64,000 nt of DNA from Pontederia crassipes (taxonomy: Eukaryota > Streptophyta > Magnoliopsida > Commelinales > Pontederiaceae): the NCBI GenBank assembly GCA_030549335.1, contig CM060198.1, positions 43,130,353-43,194,352 of the forward strand, written 5' to 3'. The translations under genes were made by a program, and so were the position numbers. Position 1 is the first letter of the stretch. Each line of letters starts with the position of its first letter. The notes beneath the pieces are model-generated. The model ran no database searches, had not been told where the DNA came from, and worked only from the letters and a program-made list of their open reading frames with translations. Positions 21,181 through 33,089 of this stretch are shown here, piece by piece.

Positions 21181-22268
21181 AGCTGTCCAGCTCAGGAGTG
21201 GGAGGATTGTTGAAGAACTAATGAAGAATGTTGAGGATAATCCAGCTCAAGCAAATCTAAAGTCAAAAACTATTGAAGAGCCAACTGAAGAGACTGTGGT
21301 GGAAACCAAAAATCAGAACCTTCAAAATGAAGCCAAAGACAGAATTTTTGATAAGGTGCCATTCCCACAAAGATTGGTCAAAGCTAGGCAAGATCAGCAA
21401 TATGGGAGATTCCTGGAAATTCTGAAGAAATTATATATCAATGTGCCATTTGTGGAGTCAATTTAAGAGATGCCCTCATATGCAAAGTTCCTAAAGGAGA
21501 TCTTGACCAAGAAAAGGAGAATCATGAAGCATGAAATCATAGCTTTGACTGAGGAGGCCTCTGCCATAATTCAAAATAAGTTGCCTCCCAAATTAAAGGA
21601 TCCAGGAAGTTTCTCAATTCCTTGTGAAATTGGAAATAGGAAAATTCAGAGGGCAATGTGTGACTTGGGTGCATCTGTGAGTGTAATCCCTCTATCACTT
21701 TGCAGGAAGCTAGAAGTTGGAGATCTTAAGCCAACTAACATGTCCTTGCAGCTAGCTGACAGATCCATCAAATATCCACATGGAATTCTTGAAGACATAC
21801 CCCTCAAAGTTGAAAAATTCTACATTCTTGTGGACTTTGTGGTATTAGAAATGGATGAGGATCTAAACACCCCAATTCTGTTAAGGAGACCCTTCCTAGC
21901 CACTGCAGGTGCTGTTATAGATGTCAAGGAATGTAAATTGTCATTTCAAATTGGAGAGGACTAGTTAGAATTTAATTTGGCACAAGTTATCAGTAGCCCA
22001 AATTTCCAACATGAAGACTTTGAAGAAGGGCAACTAGATCAGATTGTGGAGCAAGTTTCAGCAATAATTCCAATTGAAGACCCCTTGCAAAGATGCCTCA
22101 TGTTTGATCACTTGAAGAAATTAGAAGACCCAGAGGCTAAGGCATGTCAATCTGTGCTGAATTCATTCAAATCAGTGGATAAGTCAGAGATCCATAATGT
22201 GGTGCAGGAGGTTTTCACTACAGAACTTCAACCCAATTCAACTCAAGATAATTCTTCTAAATTGGAGC
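21181..22268 (+). pseudogene. Athila-2 aspartic protease region, with stops
   Basis: In the same frame as gag. Blocks are FDKVPFPQRLVKARQDQQ, MCDLGASVSVIPLSLCRKL (about 21657-21715) with the DLGAS active site, and ILLRRPFLATAGAVIDV. Stops are TAA at 21464 (Gln expected) and TAG at 21962 (Lys expected). The frame is lost near 22268 by loss of about one base compared with Athila-1. Confidence 0.88.
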
Positions 22269-23790
22269 TCAAACCTCTCCTAGAAATCTGAAGTATGAAT
22301 TCTTAGGAGAGAATTCCACATTTCCAATTATCATTAATGCCAATTTGCCTCAAGACCAAGTTCAAGAGTTGCTAAAGAGATTGAAATTATATAGGGAGGT
22401 AATTGGCTACTCAATTAAAGATATTAAGGGGATTAATCCTTCAATTTGCATGCACGGGATTCCCATGGAGGACAACTACAAACCTTCAATTGAATGTCAA
22501 AGGAGATTGAACCCTATTATGAAGGAGGTTGTGAAGAAGGAGGTGCTCAAACTCCTGAATGCTGGAATCATATATTCCATTTCAGATAGTGAATGGATCA
22601 GTCCAATCCAAGTTATGCCTAAGAAAGGAAGAATTATAGTGGTTAAATCAGATTCAAATGAGAGTATTTCTACTAGGACAGTGACTGGTTAGAGAATGTG
22701 CATTGATTTCAGAAAATTGAACAAGGCTACAAGAAAAAATCACTTCCCACTTCATTTTATTGATCAAATGCTAGAGAGGCTAGCCAAACATTCTCATTTC
22801 TGTTATTTGGATGGCTACTCAGGGTTTCTTCATATTCCAATCCATCCCCAAGACCAGGACAAGATCACCTTTACTTGTCCATATGGGACATTTGCATATA
22901 GGAGAATGACATTTGGATTGTGCAATGCCCCTGCCACATTTCAGAGGTGTATGATGTCCATCTTTTCATATTTCATTGAAGACATTATGAAAGTATTTAT
23001 GGATGATTTTTCAGTCTATGGGGATTCCTTTGAAGCTTGTTTAGAGAATTTGACAAAAGTTCAACAAAGGTGCAGTGAATCCAATTTAATTCTGAATTAG
23101 GAGAAATGCCACTTCATGGTTTAGGAGGGAGTTGTCTTAGGCCATATTGTGTCCAGCAGAGGGATTGAAATGGACAAGGCCAAGATTGAAGAAATTGAGA
23201 AGCTGCCACCCCCAATGAATGTGAAGGCAATGAGGAGCTTTCTAGGGCATGCTGGATTCTATAAGAGATTTATCAAGAATTTTTCAATGATAACCAGGCC
23301 CCTCACAAGGCTATTAGAAAAGGATATTGAATTCAACTTTGATGAGGAATGTATGAAGGCCTTTAATAAGTTAAAACAAGCCCTCATATCAGCTCCCATA
23401 GTGCAACCACCTGATTGGTCATTTCCCTTTGAAGTTATGTGTGATGCATCTCACCAAGTTGTAGGAGCAGTGTTAGGACAGACCAAGGACAAAAAGCACA
23501 ATGTCATATGTTATGCTAGCAAAATCTTGGATGAAGCCCAAGTCAATTATGCCACCACCGAGAAGGAGCTATTAGCTGTAGTGTTTGCATTTGACAAGTT
23601 CATGTCTTATCTAATTGGAGCCAAGGTGATTGTGTATACTGACCATCAAGTAGTGAGGCACCTGATCAGCAAAAAAGAATCAAAGTCAAGGCTTATCAGA
23701 TGGATTCTATTGCTGCAAGAATTTGGTATGGAGTTCAAGGATAAAAAAGGCAATGAAAATCTAGTTGCTGACCATTTGTCTAGGATGGAA
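22269..23790 (+). pseudogene. Athila-2 reverse transcriptase and RNase H, with stops
   Basis: One frame runs through the whole region. RT blocks are IPMEDNYKPSIECQRRLNP, MCIDFRKLNKATRKN, FCYLDGYSGFLHIPIHPQDQ, FGLCNAPATFQRCM and the catalytic VFMDDFSVYGDSFE near 22995. RNase H has [39 protein letters not shown] and ends at [12 protein letters not shown]. Stops: TAG at 22690 (Trp, at the same codon as a stop in Athila-1), TAG at 23098 (Trp, also a stop codon in Athila-1 but TGA there), and TAG near 23122. Confidence 0.9.
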
Positions 23791-25170
23791 GGAATTCAGG
23801 AATCTCCAATACTTTCTATTAATGATTCATTCCCTGATGACTTCTTAATGGCCATATTAGCTGCCCCAACTCCTTGGTATGCTGACATTGTAAATTATTT
23901 CGACTGTGGGATAATTCCACTTGATTATTCTTACTAGCAGAAAAAGAAGTTTTTCCATGACATAAAAGACTATTATTGGGATGATCCCTTATTGTTTAAG
24001 AAATCTCCTAATGGCATGTTTAGAAGGTGTGTGCCAGAAGTTGAATTCCAAGTCATTTTGCATGAATGCCACTCATCTCCATATGGAGGACATGGTGCCA
24101 CTCAGAAGATAGCTGCTAAGGTCCTCCAATCAGGTTTCTATTGGCCTTCTCTATTCAAAGATGCTCACATGTATGTCAAGGGTTGTGATGTGTGCCAAAG
24201 AGCAAGGTCTATATCCAGGAGGAATGAAATGCCACAACGGGAAATTCTGGAAGTGGAAATTTTTTATGTTTGGGGCATTGATTACATGGGCCTCATCCCT
24301 ACTACATTTGGATATAAATTTATATTGTTGGCTGTTAATTATGTGTCCAAGTGGATAGAGGCCATTCCAACAGTAGTTGCTGACTCCAAGGCTGTCATCA
24401 AGATGTTCAAGGATATAATTTTTCCAAGATTTGGAGTGCCAAGGGTAGTTATCAGTGATGGAGGTAGCCATTTCATAGAAAGAAGTTTTGAGAATCTTTT
24501 GAGCAAATATAGGGTAAAGCACAAGGTTTCAATAGCCTACCATACTCAAACAAATGGCCAAGCTGAGATTTCAAATAGGGAGATTAAGGCTATTTTGAAG
24601 AAAACTATTTCTTTAACTAGAAAGGATTGGAGCACCAAGTTGAATGATGCACTTTGGACTTATTGGACAGCCTATAAATCTCCCATTGGTTTCTCTCCTT
24701 ATAAATTGGTCTATGGCAAAACTTGTCACTTGCCCATTGAACTCAAGCACAAGGCATATTGGGCTGTCAAAGTATTGAATTTTGATATGAAATCCTGTGA
24801 ATAGCAAAGGTTGCTGCAAATTGATGAATTGGATGAGATTAGGCTTAATGCCTACCACAATTCTGAATTTTATAAGGAAAGGACCAACAAATGGCATGAC
24901 AGTAGTATATTGAAGAAGGAGTTCAAAGTTGCAGACTTAGTACTGCTGTACAACTCAAGGCTTGAACTCTTTCCAGGGAAATTGAAATCCAGGTGGTGTG
25001 GATCCTTCAAAGTCTACAAAGCTTACCCTTTTGGAGCTGTGGACCTTGTAAATGATAATGTTGATATATTCAAAGTCAATGGACAAAGATTGAAGTTGTA
25101 CAACCCCACAATTATGGATTCAGCTAAGGAGGTGCTGATATTGCAAGATCTACCACAATTGCCTAGCTGA
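23791..25170 (+). pseudogene. Athila-2 integrase, catalytic residues kept, two stops
   Basis: Same frame as RT. The zinc-binding N-terminus is complete: H (ECHSSPYGGHGATQ, two His) and CDVC. The DDE core reads WGIDYMGL, ISDGGSHFIE and AEISNREIKAIL, so both Asp and the Glu are present. TAG codons stand near 23935 (Gln) and 24802 (Gln). The C-terminal SH3-like part (SRLELFPGKLKSRWCGSF) ends at 25170. No chromodomain follows. Confidence 0.9.
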
Positions 25171-26716
25171 CCTCCACTGAAATAATGTCTAGCCTAAGAC
25201 ACTAAAGTATGACACTTCTTGGAAGGTAACTCAAGCCATTTTATACCTAATTTTCCCTATTTTGCAGGAATAAATCAGAGAGGAATCCTATCTACCCATA
25301 AATTTCCACATAGGGAGTATTCTTACACTCAATTTTGATTTTCTCACTGAAATACCATAATGATAACTGATATTATTTACTAATCCATGCTTTAATTATC
25401 ATAATGATACTTGAATCATCACTCATATCAGTTATCCAAATCTCCTAGTGCCAAATTTCAGTGCATTTCTCAAACCTCATATAAAATGCCAACTTGTGCA
25501 CTTTATTGATTCCAAAATCTGATATTGCATATCTCACTGATTTTCTTTTACTTCTCTGCAGAATTGAAGGCAAACCAGGAAGTATGGATCACCCAAAGAC
25601 TCTGATTGAAATGCAGGAATCATACAAAATGAAGCAATGCACAATTCCAAAAATTTAATACCCTCCCAACCCTTTCCCTTGCCTTTATTTTTCACCACTG
25701 AGGACAGTGCTGAAAATAAGCTTGGGGGAGGAAACTTGGTGCATTTCTGAACTTTACACCATGTTTTTAATTCATTCTAATGCTCATATCATTAATCATT
25801 ACCAGGTTATCACTGTTATTAGCAAGTTATCAGTATTTTTACCCGGTTATCATTAATTTCAACAAGTTATCATTAGTTATCACTGATATGGGCCAGCTCA
25901 ATTCTTGCCTTCATTTTAACTCCAAAATGGATGAAATCCTCTAATATATCTAATACCAAGTGGTTAATTTGGCCACTAGTCTTCTTGCTTTAATCAGCCT
26001 ACTTATTCAGGTGCATTTGAATCAAATTTCAGCTGAAAATTTTTCATTTTGTGGGTAACACTAGCTGACATATGGGTTGATTTGATAATAGAAAATGTCT
26101 AGAAGGGAGTCAAGGTTCTTGCTGTCATGTTAAATAGGAAACTTGACTATTTGCATTAAGGGATCTAAACCTTACAAAAGTTTGAACTATTACTCACTTC
26201 ATGAACAGAACAGAAAAAAATGGAGAAAAAGAAAAGAACAAAGTTGCATTTCTTCATTGCATGCATGCATGAATAAAGAGAGTGAAATTCTAAAAAGAAA
26301 CCTCTCCTGAATAAAGCCAGAATTTTTATCCTGTGACCAGCATGAATAAAAATCAGGTTCAAACCTGTTTATTGCATCCTCATGAATAAAAGTCAGATTT
26401 TCAAACCTGTTTAAGTAGTGCAAAAATTTGTTCATGAAGAGATTCATAGTTCAAACTTTTTAGTAAAGTTGACAACCCCTGAAATTCAAATCAGTTACTG
26501 CTAGTACTTCTTTCATGGCTTAAATTTGCTTTAGCCTTTGTGATTCCTTAGCTAGAAATTGAGTTTTGGAAAGAATGAAGTGTTGGCAAGGTGGGAAACT
26601 CATTGGACTTTAATCAGCTAGATTTTAATTCATTTGTGAACTGTTTAATTCAAGTTTGTTCTTAATATCTGAATGTTTTGCTTGGGGACAAGCAAAAGAC
26701 TAAGCTTGCTGGAGTT
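25171..26716 (+). other. Athila-2 3' noncoding spacer and polypurine tracts
   Basis: No ORF of note. Two purine-rich sites with similar surroundings are seen: GAGGACAGTGC...AAGCTTGGGGGAGG near 25700-25732 and GGGGACAAGCAAAAG...AAGCTTGCTGGAGT near 26685-26716, the latter touching the 3' LTR and acting as the likely (degenerate) polypurine tract. Around 26305-26415 the ATGAATAAAA plus CAGGT/ACCTG hairpin series seen in Athila-1 recurs. Confidence 0.65.
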
Positions 26717-29700
26717 TGATCACTAGCTGATCATATTATATTTTTACCCCATTTTCAATTAAGTTCATATGTGTCAAGCCTCATTTTGCCCCACATTTGG
26801 TAAATTATGCATGAAATGCAATAGATTGTGATAACTGGCTGGCCATCCTCATTTTGTATTCAATTCCATGTGCATAGAGGTTTTGAATGGTTAAAATTTA
26901 TAAGATTATCAATTCTGTGCCAAGTTATCTTTTTTAGGGGCAAAACTATCATTTTGATGTGCAAGGTTATCATTCCTGCATAACAGCATTAGGCAATCAC
27001 TTAATTGCTGTCCTAACTCCTTGTTGCTCTGATTTGATTACATTTGGGTAATCATAATTAAATTTGCAACAAGTTATCATTTATTTGCACAAAGTTATCA
27101 TTCCTGGCTCAAGTTATCATTCTTATGAAGCATCATCCATATCTGATAATTAAACCCATTTAATTGCTGTCCAAACTCATACTTGTTCAATTCCTATTCC
27201 AAAACTTAGATACCTGCTGTTTTTGCTGCTTTGAACAACTCATATTTGGAAGTTATCATTCCGGGGGCATGAAGTTATCCTTCTTGTGCGATCTTGTTCA
27301 TATCTGATAATTGACCCCATCCTCATGTTGTTCTAATCCCTGACCATTCTGAATTAATCATCTTTGAATAACCATGGTTTAATCTACACAGGACTATTAC
27401 TTCTATGCAATGTTATCATTCAAGTGCATATAATTATTATTTCTGTGCAAGGATTTCATTCCTGCACAACACCAAATTTTATTTGACAATGGAGCTGATA
27501 TTAGTAGTCGTCCTAACCCTTATTTGTTTAAATCTTATTTGAGGATTTTGATGCTTGTTGTTTTGCTTCTTCTAGCAGGTACTAAGAAGGTTGCACAAGC
27601 TAGAAAAGGAGATGGGGACCACTGCTAGCTGCCCAAAAAGCAGTCTAAAATCTGCGGCAATTTCAGGACCACAGGACAGGTGGTCTAAATCAGATGCCAT
27701 GGAACATTCTATTCTGCATCCAAGGGTGATGAAGAGTCATATAAAAGCTGAGAAACTTGGAGAAGCAAAGGGGGAAGCCTCCATTGCAGGGTTTCTGCAC
27801 CAGAAGCAAAGATGGAGGAGCTGAAGTGGAGCTGTTGGAACATTTCTGATTTCCTGTCGACAGATATTCATTCCAGGATGTTTTGTATCAGCTTCTCAAT
27901 CTGTTTTGTATTAATCTTTGTAATTATAATGAGCTAAATTCCAACTCTTCTATGATAGGGTAGTAATCTAGTTTGGTTATGGATGGAGTATGAACATTAC
28001 TGAATTTCTGTCTGATATGAACATTACTGAATTCCTGTCTGATGTCAAAACAATTCTGATTTCTGATTTCTGATTTTTCATTGGAATCTATTTATCATTG
28101 TGAAACCTATTTGCATTAACAACTGAGAGGCTGCTTTATGGTTTCATTCTTGTTCAGAAATGAATCAAGATGCAATGGTACTTCTAATATTTCAATCTAT
28201 AATTATTACTGATTTCCCTTCCTGATTTAGTTATTTTTGTACTCTAATTTCCTGAATTCTGTGGGAATCTGCTTTGTTGTTGTAAGACCCCTTATTTCAT
28301 TAACCACTGAGAAGTGAACTTAAGGTCAACCCCTGATATGAATTTTTCTTTACTATGCGTGCAATCTGTTATAATATTAGGTCAATCCTTATGTTCAATA
28401 GTTACTTGAGTTATAAGAGTAAATATTTAAGGTTCATATACTATTTCAATTAATTATGTTTCATATGTGATAGGCTTGTGTTCATATCATAGTAGTAATG
28501 TGTTTCTTATTATTATTGTTATAGGAGTAGAAGAGTAAAGTAGTGAAAAGAAAAAGGAAAACATTTTGTTAGCCCTTATAGGTAAGTTGATTTCTCCTAC
28601 TCTATGTTTTCACCTCTTTTGAATTCGGTGTGATATCGATTATTATATGTATTGAATATGTTTTATAATGCTATGAATTGATTTCGAGATATGCAATTAT
28701 GAAAAGTATAGGTGATATGATCTGAATGGATTGTGATGAGTGCAATCTTGTTCACTTTGAAATGGTGATGTATATGATTCATCTTCTGATAGTCAGGAGA
28801 TATTTGTTATGTAATGAATCATGCATCGACATCCATTTGCTTTTGCATATATGATGGTTGGAGCTAAGTGCTATATCGTTGATCATGATGGGAGCCACCT
28901 CTAGAGTCCAACATCATTCTGTTCTCTAGTAATGGGATGAGATAGACTGGAGCTAAGTGCCACATCGTGAGTATTCGCAATGGGGTCACCTCTAGAATCC
29001 GTAGGGGCCACCTCTAGAGTCCACCTATCATTTTATGATTTATTTCCCGAAAGGGATGAGGTAGAATGGAACTAAGTGCTACATCGCTGATCACGATGGG
29101 AGCCACCTCTAGAGCCCACCTACCGACCACTGACCAGTTGGTGATCCGTGCATACATATGAGAGTGTTGCGTTGCATACACATGTTTGATATGTTTAAGT
29201 GACAATGAATGTAAACTGAGTGCAATGCTTTTGATTGGGATGTTATATATATATTTAGTTAATGTATGAAGATATTGACTTTGATATTATGATTAATGCA
29301 TGTATGTTTATGTCTCCTCAAATTTATTAGATGGTAATACATAGCCTATGAGTTATCAGTTTACTGAGCTATTATTTGTTCACAGTGTTGTTGTACACTT
29401 TTTCAGATCAGTAGAATTTTTGGGAGCGCGAGAGACAGCCTTAGCAGGGTGTGGATTCATTTTACTGCTAAGGTATTGAGAAGTCATGTGTCTCACTGTG
29501 CATGTTAGATAGAAGACTTGCAGCTCTCATATTCCCCTGTTGGGATATGGAGAGAGTTTGATATGTGCTATGTATGAAAAGTAATTTTGTATCTTGTAAA
29601 ATGTAAATCTTTTATGACTATACGGTGGTGTAAACCCTAGGGTTGTTACATGCTCTGAATGGTCAATATAAACTGCATGGTTTGCTTATATGTGTTATTA

Positions 29701-30696
29701 TTTTCTTGTATTATCTAGAGGAGTTATGCACAATTTTACTCAAAAAATATAATAATAAATTTATTTGATCGTCTGTAATTAGTCGCGAGGTCTGATTTAA
29801 ATCACCGTTTAAAGCAGGGTCGTGACATTCTTGCTGTTCAGAGATGAACCAAGAAGCAATGACAATTGTTGAATTCCCAACTGTAATCATGTGCTCAATG
29901 CTTCCAATTAATTAGTGCTAATGTGGATTTCATTTAAATTTGCAGTCGAGAGACTGATTCTAAATCCCCTTGCTATTTAGAGATAAACCAAGAAACACTA
30001 GCATTAATGTTGGATTGGTTTCATTCTTGCCTAGTTAATTGAAGTGATTTTCTTATTATTATGAATGCAATTGGTTGATATCATTTCAGACTTTACTGAA
30101 TTGCCAAATCTGAGAGGATTTTGGCAATAGAAGTAAGGAACTTCTTTTTGTGTTTAATGATAACTTGATATCAGTAAGGAACTTCTTTCTCATTCAACTT
30201 AACTAATCATAAATATGAGAATATGAATGATTAGTCATGATTTCATATTGCTGTGACAACAACCCTTTTTAAGTTGAGTCAAAATTGAATGTATTAATGA
30301 ATTTTTCTAATCCATCCATACTTAAATTAGATGAATCCGCATTCCTAGGAGAATCTTCCCATTGATTGATAAACCCTTTTAGTTTTTAGTTCAGCATCTA
30401 AATTTTAGTCCATAGAAATCTCCAAAACACCAAAAATAGTTATTCTTTTTGCCACATTTAAAAATCTGTTTTGACTTTCCTTAATTTCCTATTTTTGCCA
30501 CTTAGCCTAGGGTTAGTCTAGATTATTTTAGTGAGTCATTGGCCTTCAAATCACTATGGATACGACACTTGAGTCTATTACAAATTGACCTGTGCACTTG
30601 CAGTAGAAGAAAGTGAGGAGTGTGAACACATTTCATAATATTCAATTCTGAACCATAGAATCAACAAGTTTTCACTACTCCACTCATTCCACATTA
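26717..30696 (+). repeat. Athila-2 3' LTR (3980 bp)
   Basis: Begins TGATCACTAGCTGATCA and ends CATTA, where the 5' LTR has CATCA (C to T in the terminal CA). It contains the same upstream tandem repeats, TATA box (near 27746), hairpin modules (28149, 29830, 29969) and captured segment (28326-29827), but not the foldback insertion. Confidence 0.93.
28326..29827 (+). repeat. Captured segment in Athila-2 3' LTR
   Basis: Same sequence as 16551-18080 with scattered substitutions and a shorter AAT run near 29746. Left edge is TCAACCCCTGATATG and right edge is GGGTCGTGACA. Confidence 0.75.
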
Positions 30697-30701
30697 GTTC
30701 C
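30697..30701 (+). repeat. Athila-2 target-site duplication, right copy (GTTCC)
   Basis: It matches 14956-14960 exactly. Confidence 0.9.
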
Positions 30702-31535
30702 ATGATGAGACTATACTGATTGACGCCGAGATGATACCAATCGATGTACCGATCGATGGACCAGTTGCGGTCAACCAACAAATAGGCGCAATGGTCATAT
30801 AGACCGGTCGACCAGTACATAAATACGATCGATTGGTCCACTGCTGGAATGAATAGTAACAGCTATATTTCAAGAAAAAAAAATATGGAATAAATTTTGG
30901 ATGAATTTTTCACATGTTGAAGCTTATAAAAGGAGTGCCAAGGTCAAAAGCAAAAGCACACATCCAAGCATTGAAGCAAAACTTCAAGAAATCAAAAAAA
31001 GATAATTTCTCTTGAAGTTATCATTTATAGCTTTCTTTCTTTCTCTCTTCTTTTCTTGTGAGCAAAGTATTTGTAAAAGAGAGAAATCATTTTTAGAAAG
31101 ATTGTGAGAGCTTCTGTGTGAAAGAAGTTCCAAATCTTACCTCTTGAACGAAAGAAAATATTAGCTTCCTAGGAGGATAGATTTGTCTTGCCTTTCGAAG
31201 TAGAGAAAATGTGGTTATGTAAAGGACTTTCTTCCTTGCCCCATTTGGAACAAAGGAAGTGATTCTAGTGGAATCTCCGACGGTATCGAGGTTGAGAAGT
31301 CGGAGCGGACATGTAGGCCAAGGTGTGACCGAACCTCTTCAATAACCACTGTGTGTTTGTGTTTGATTTTCTCTCTCACACACTCCGTCTCATATTATGC
31401 TTATGATCTGAATTGCATTCATTTAAAATGTTTTAAGAATCGATTTTAAGCTTTCGCGATGACTTTTTTGGAATCGATATTTTTGACTTTAACACCAATT
31501 CACTCCCCCCTCTTGGTACCCTTTGGGATCCTACA
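30702..31535 (+). repeat. SIRE-type LTR, right part
   Basis: This continues the LTR from 14960. More GGTCGACC/GATCGATTGG motifs are at 30720-30840, a TATA box (CTTATAAAAGG) at 30923, and the end CACTCCCCCCTC...GGGATCCTACA at 31535. Confidence 0.75.
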
Positions 31536-31660
31536 GTGATCGATGGATATCATTGTCATCGATTGAGGCTCATTGTAGTCGATGGAAACTGTTATGGTCG
31601 ATTGAAGCCCATTGTAATTGATGGAGATCGTTACGATCGATGGATACTATTGTGATTGAT
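31536..31660. repeat. Degenerate about 42-bp tandem repeat (TCGATGG/TCGATTGA)
   Basis: Three units alternate TGATCGATGGA, CATTGT and TCGATTGA-GCCCATTGTA-type stretches. Confidence 0.5.
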
Positions 31661-32029
31661 AATTGTAATTGAATTGAATTCATAATCAAATTGAACTGTT
31701 AATTGAGTACCCTAGTGGTTCATGGACTATTGATTGTACTATAGTGTCTCATTGATAATCGAACTGTGTCTTTATGGTGATTGATAAATTGATAAGGGAA
31801 AAAGGAAGCCGTGGACCCTGGGTCCACAGCTTTGGACTGCCATTGATCGCAAGATCGACGACAGTCTGAAAGGCGCAGGATTTATAGGCAGAGAACAAGC
31901 TAAGATTGGTGGTTCGGTTCAGCAGAGGCATTCGATTTGGTCCAGTGACATGTCGGTTCAATCATCATTTATAACTTGCTTTTCAGATTTGGATCTCCCG
32001 TTGTTTGTCATTTGGAAAAATTTTCAATC
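31661..32029. other. No gene seen; contains a perfect palindrome
   Basis: GTGGACCC-T-GGGTCCAC at 31811-31827 is a perfect inverted repeat. Otherwise this is unrecognised sequence between the SIRE LTR and a minisatellite. Confidence 0.4.
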
Positions 32030-32450
32030 CCGCTGCTTCGCCTTCGCTACTAAGACGTTGCTGCTCGTTGTTTTCGCCCTTAATTGTTGGACGTCTCCAC
32101 CCTTCCCTGCTCCATGTCTCCGCCCTTTGCTACTAACATGCCACTGCGCGTCGTCTTCACCCTGCGCTTCTAAGGCTCTGCCGCTCGTAGTTTCCGCCCT
32201 TTGCTGCACCACGTCTTCGCCCTTCGCTGCTAAGACGCCGCCGCACGTCATCTCCACCCTTCTCTACTCCACGTCTTCGCCCTTCGCTGCCGTATGTCGC
32301 CTCCGCACTTCTGCTCCACGTCTTCGCTCTTCGCTGCTAAGATGCTGTCGTATGTCGCCTCCGCACTTCTGCTCCACGTCTTCACCCTTCGCTGCTAAAT
32401 CTCCATCGCTCATCGTCTCTGCCCTTCGCTGCGCCATGTCTCCACTGCTC
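32030..32450. repeat. GC-rich CTTCGCTGC/CCACGTCTTCGCC minisatellite
   Basis: Irregular units of about 35-65 bp share CTTCGCTGCTAAGACG, CCACGTCTTCGCCC and TCTCCGCC. An open plus-strand frame spans it (31950-32507) but is Ser/Pro/Leu-rich and repetitive, with no domain. Confidence 0.65.
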
Positions 32451-33089
32451 GTGCAATTGTTCAATGATGTTGTGGCAAGAGATGATGAGATAAGATTAGA
32501 ACAGTGACAATTTTATATCTTTCATTGGTAATCACATTGTGTTATGTTATGTGTAAAATGAGTTTCCTTTAGCTTGTAATATTACCTTCCTAACCAGAAA
32601 TCGTAAAGCTGCAAAACTATGTTATGTTATATTATTGTTGTCACAACCAGAAATGGTGAGGCCTTTGGTTAAATTTTCGCAAGATGATGTTGATACCTTT
32701 CTACTAATTTTGACATCTGTACTAGCTCGTTGAAATACTTCCTCTCTTCCACCAACGCCCATATCCTAGGCTATATTTGGAACATCTCTTTCACATGCCT
32801 AAGCTATAAGTCTATGTCGTTGATTTGCGCACTAACGAAATACATTCATGATCAACATAGTCTAACATACATCCATTACGTGTGTATGCACTAATATATG
32901 TGACAAAAGTCACTACAGAATGGTGCATGCCACTAATACACAAAGTAGAACCATAAACATAAAGCATAAATGTCCAAACTTCTCCCCCATTTGATATCAT
33001 CAAATAAGGATGCAATAGAAAGATAAAAGGCACATAACTAATGTCAACAACTTGTCAAGGCTGTCATCCTCATGAACAATTGGAGGATT
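32451..33089. other. No gene seen
   Basis: Unrecognised AT-rich sequence. A CACTACAGAA string at 32911 resembles a CACTA terminus but has no supporting duplication. Confidence 0.35.

Larger units (their letters stand above)
14961..30696 (+). mobile_element. Athila-2: complete Athila-type Ty3/Gypsy element, 15.7 kb
   Basis: Both LTRs, a primer-binding site, gag, protease, RT, RNase H and integrase are present in order, flanked by a perfect 5-bp duplication GTTCC. Its LTRs are 4582 and 3980 bp, unusually long because each contains a 1.5-kb captured segment and the left one also a 0.55-kb foldback insertion. The coding region keeps one frame from 19730 to about 22268 and a second from there to 25170, but has at least ten stops. 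A 60-base LTR sample (17281-17340 against its right-hand partner) shows two differences, so the insertion is fairly young compared with its decayed ORFs. Confidence 0.93.
14270..31535 (+). mobile_element. SIRE-type Copia 3' end, split by Athila-2
   Basis: An AT-rich tail (14270-14576) leads into a polypurine tract, AAAAAATGGGGAGAT (14576-14590), directly followed by TGTTGGATC, the typical join of a SIRE/Maximus-type 3' LTR. The LTR is interrupted at 14960 and resumes at 30702 after the GTTCC duplication, ending CCTACA at 31535. The two LTR parts total 1204 bp, a usual length for the lineage. The characteristic late block (CACCAATTCACTCCCCCCTC near 31493-31512) is present. No coding part of this element is left in the window; its 5' portion is missing or deleted. 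Confidence 0.72.

Noticed and set aside
30578-30841. 87-codon minus frame across the Athila-2/SIRE junction
   Set aside because: It spans an insertion junction, so cannot be an ancestral gene.
31950-32507. 185-codon Ser/Pro/Leu frame
   Set aside because: It spans a degenerate repeat array; no domain or codon signal.
32911-32920. CACTACAGAA as the left terminus of the CACTA element
   Set aside because: The flank AGT does not match CTA after the right end, and subterminal repeats start only about 180 bases later.
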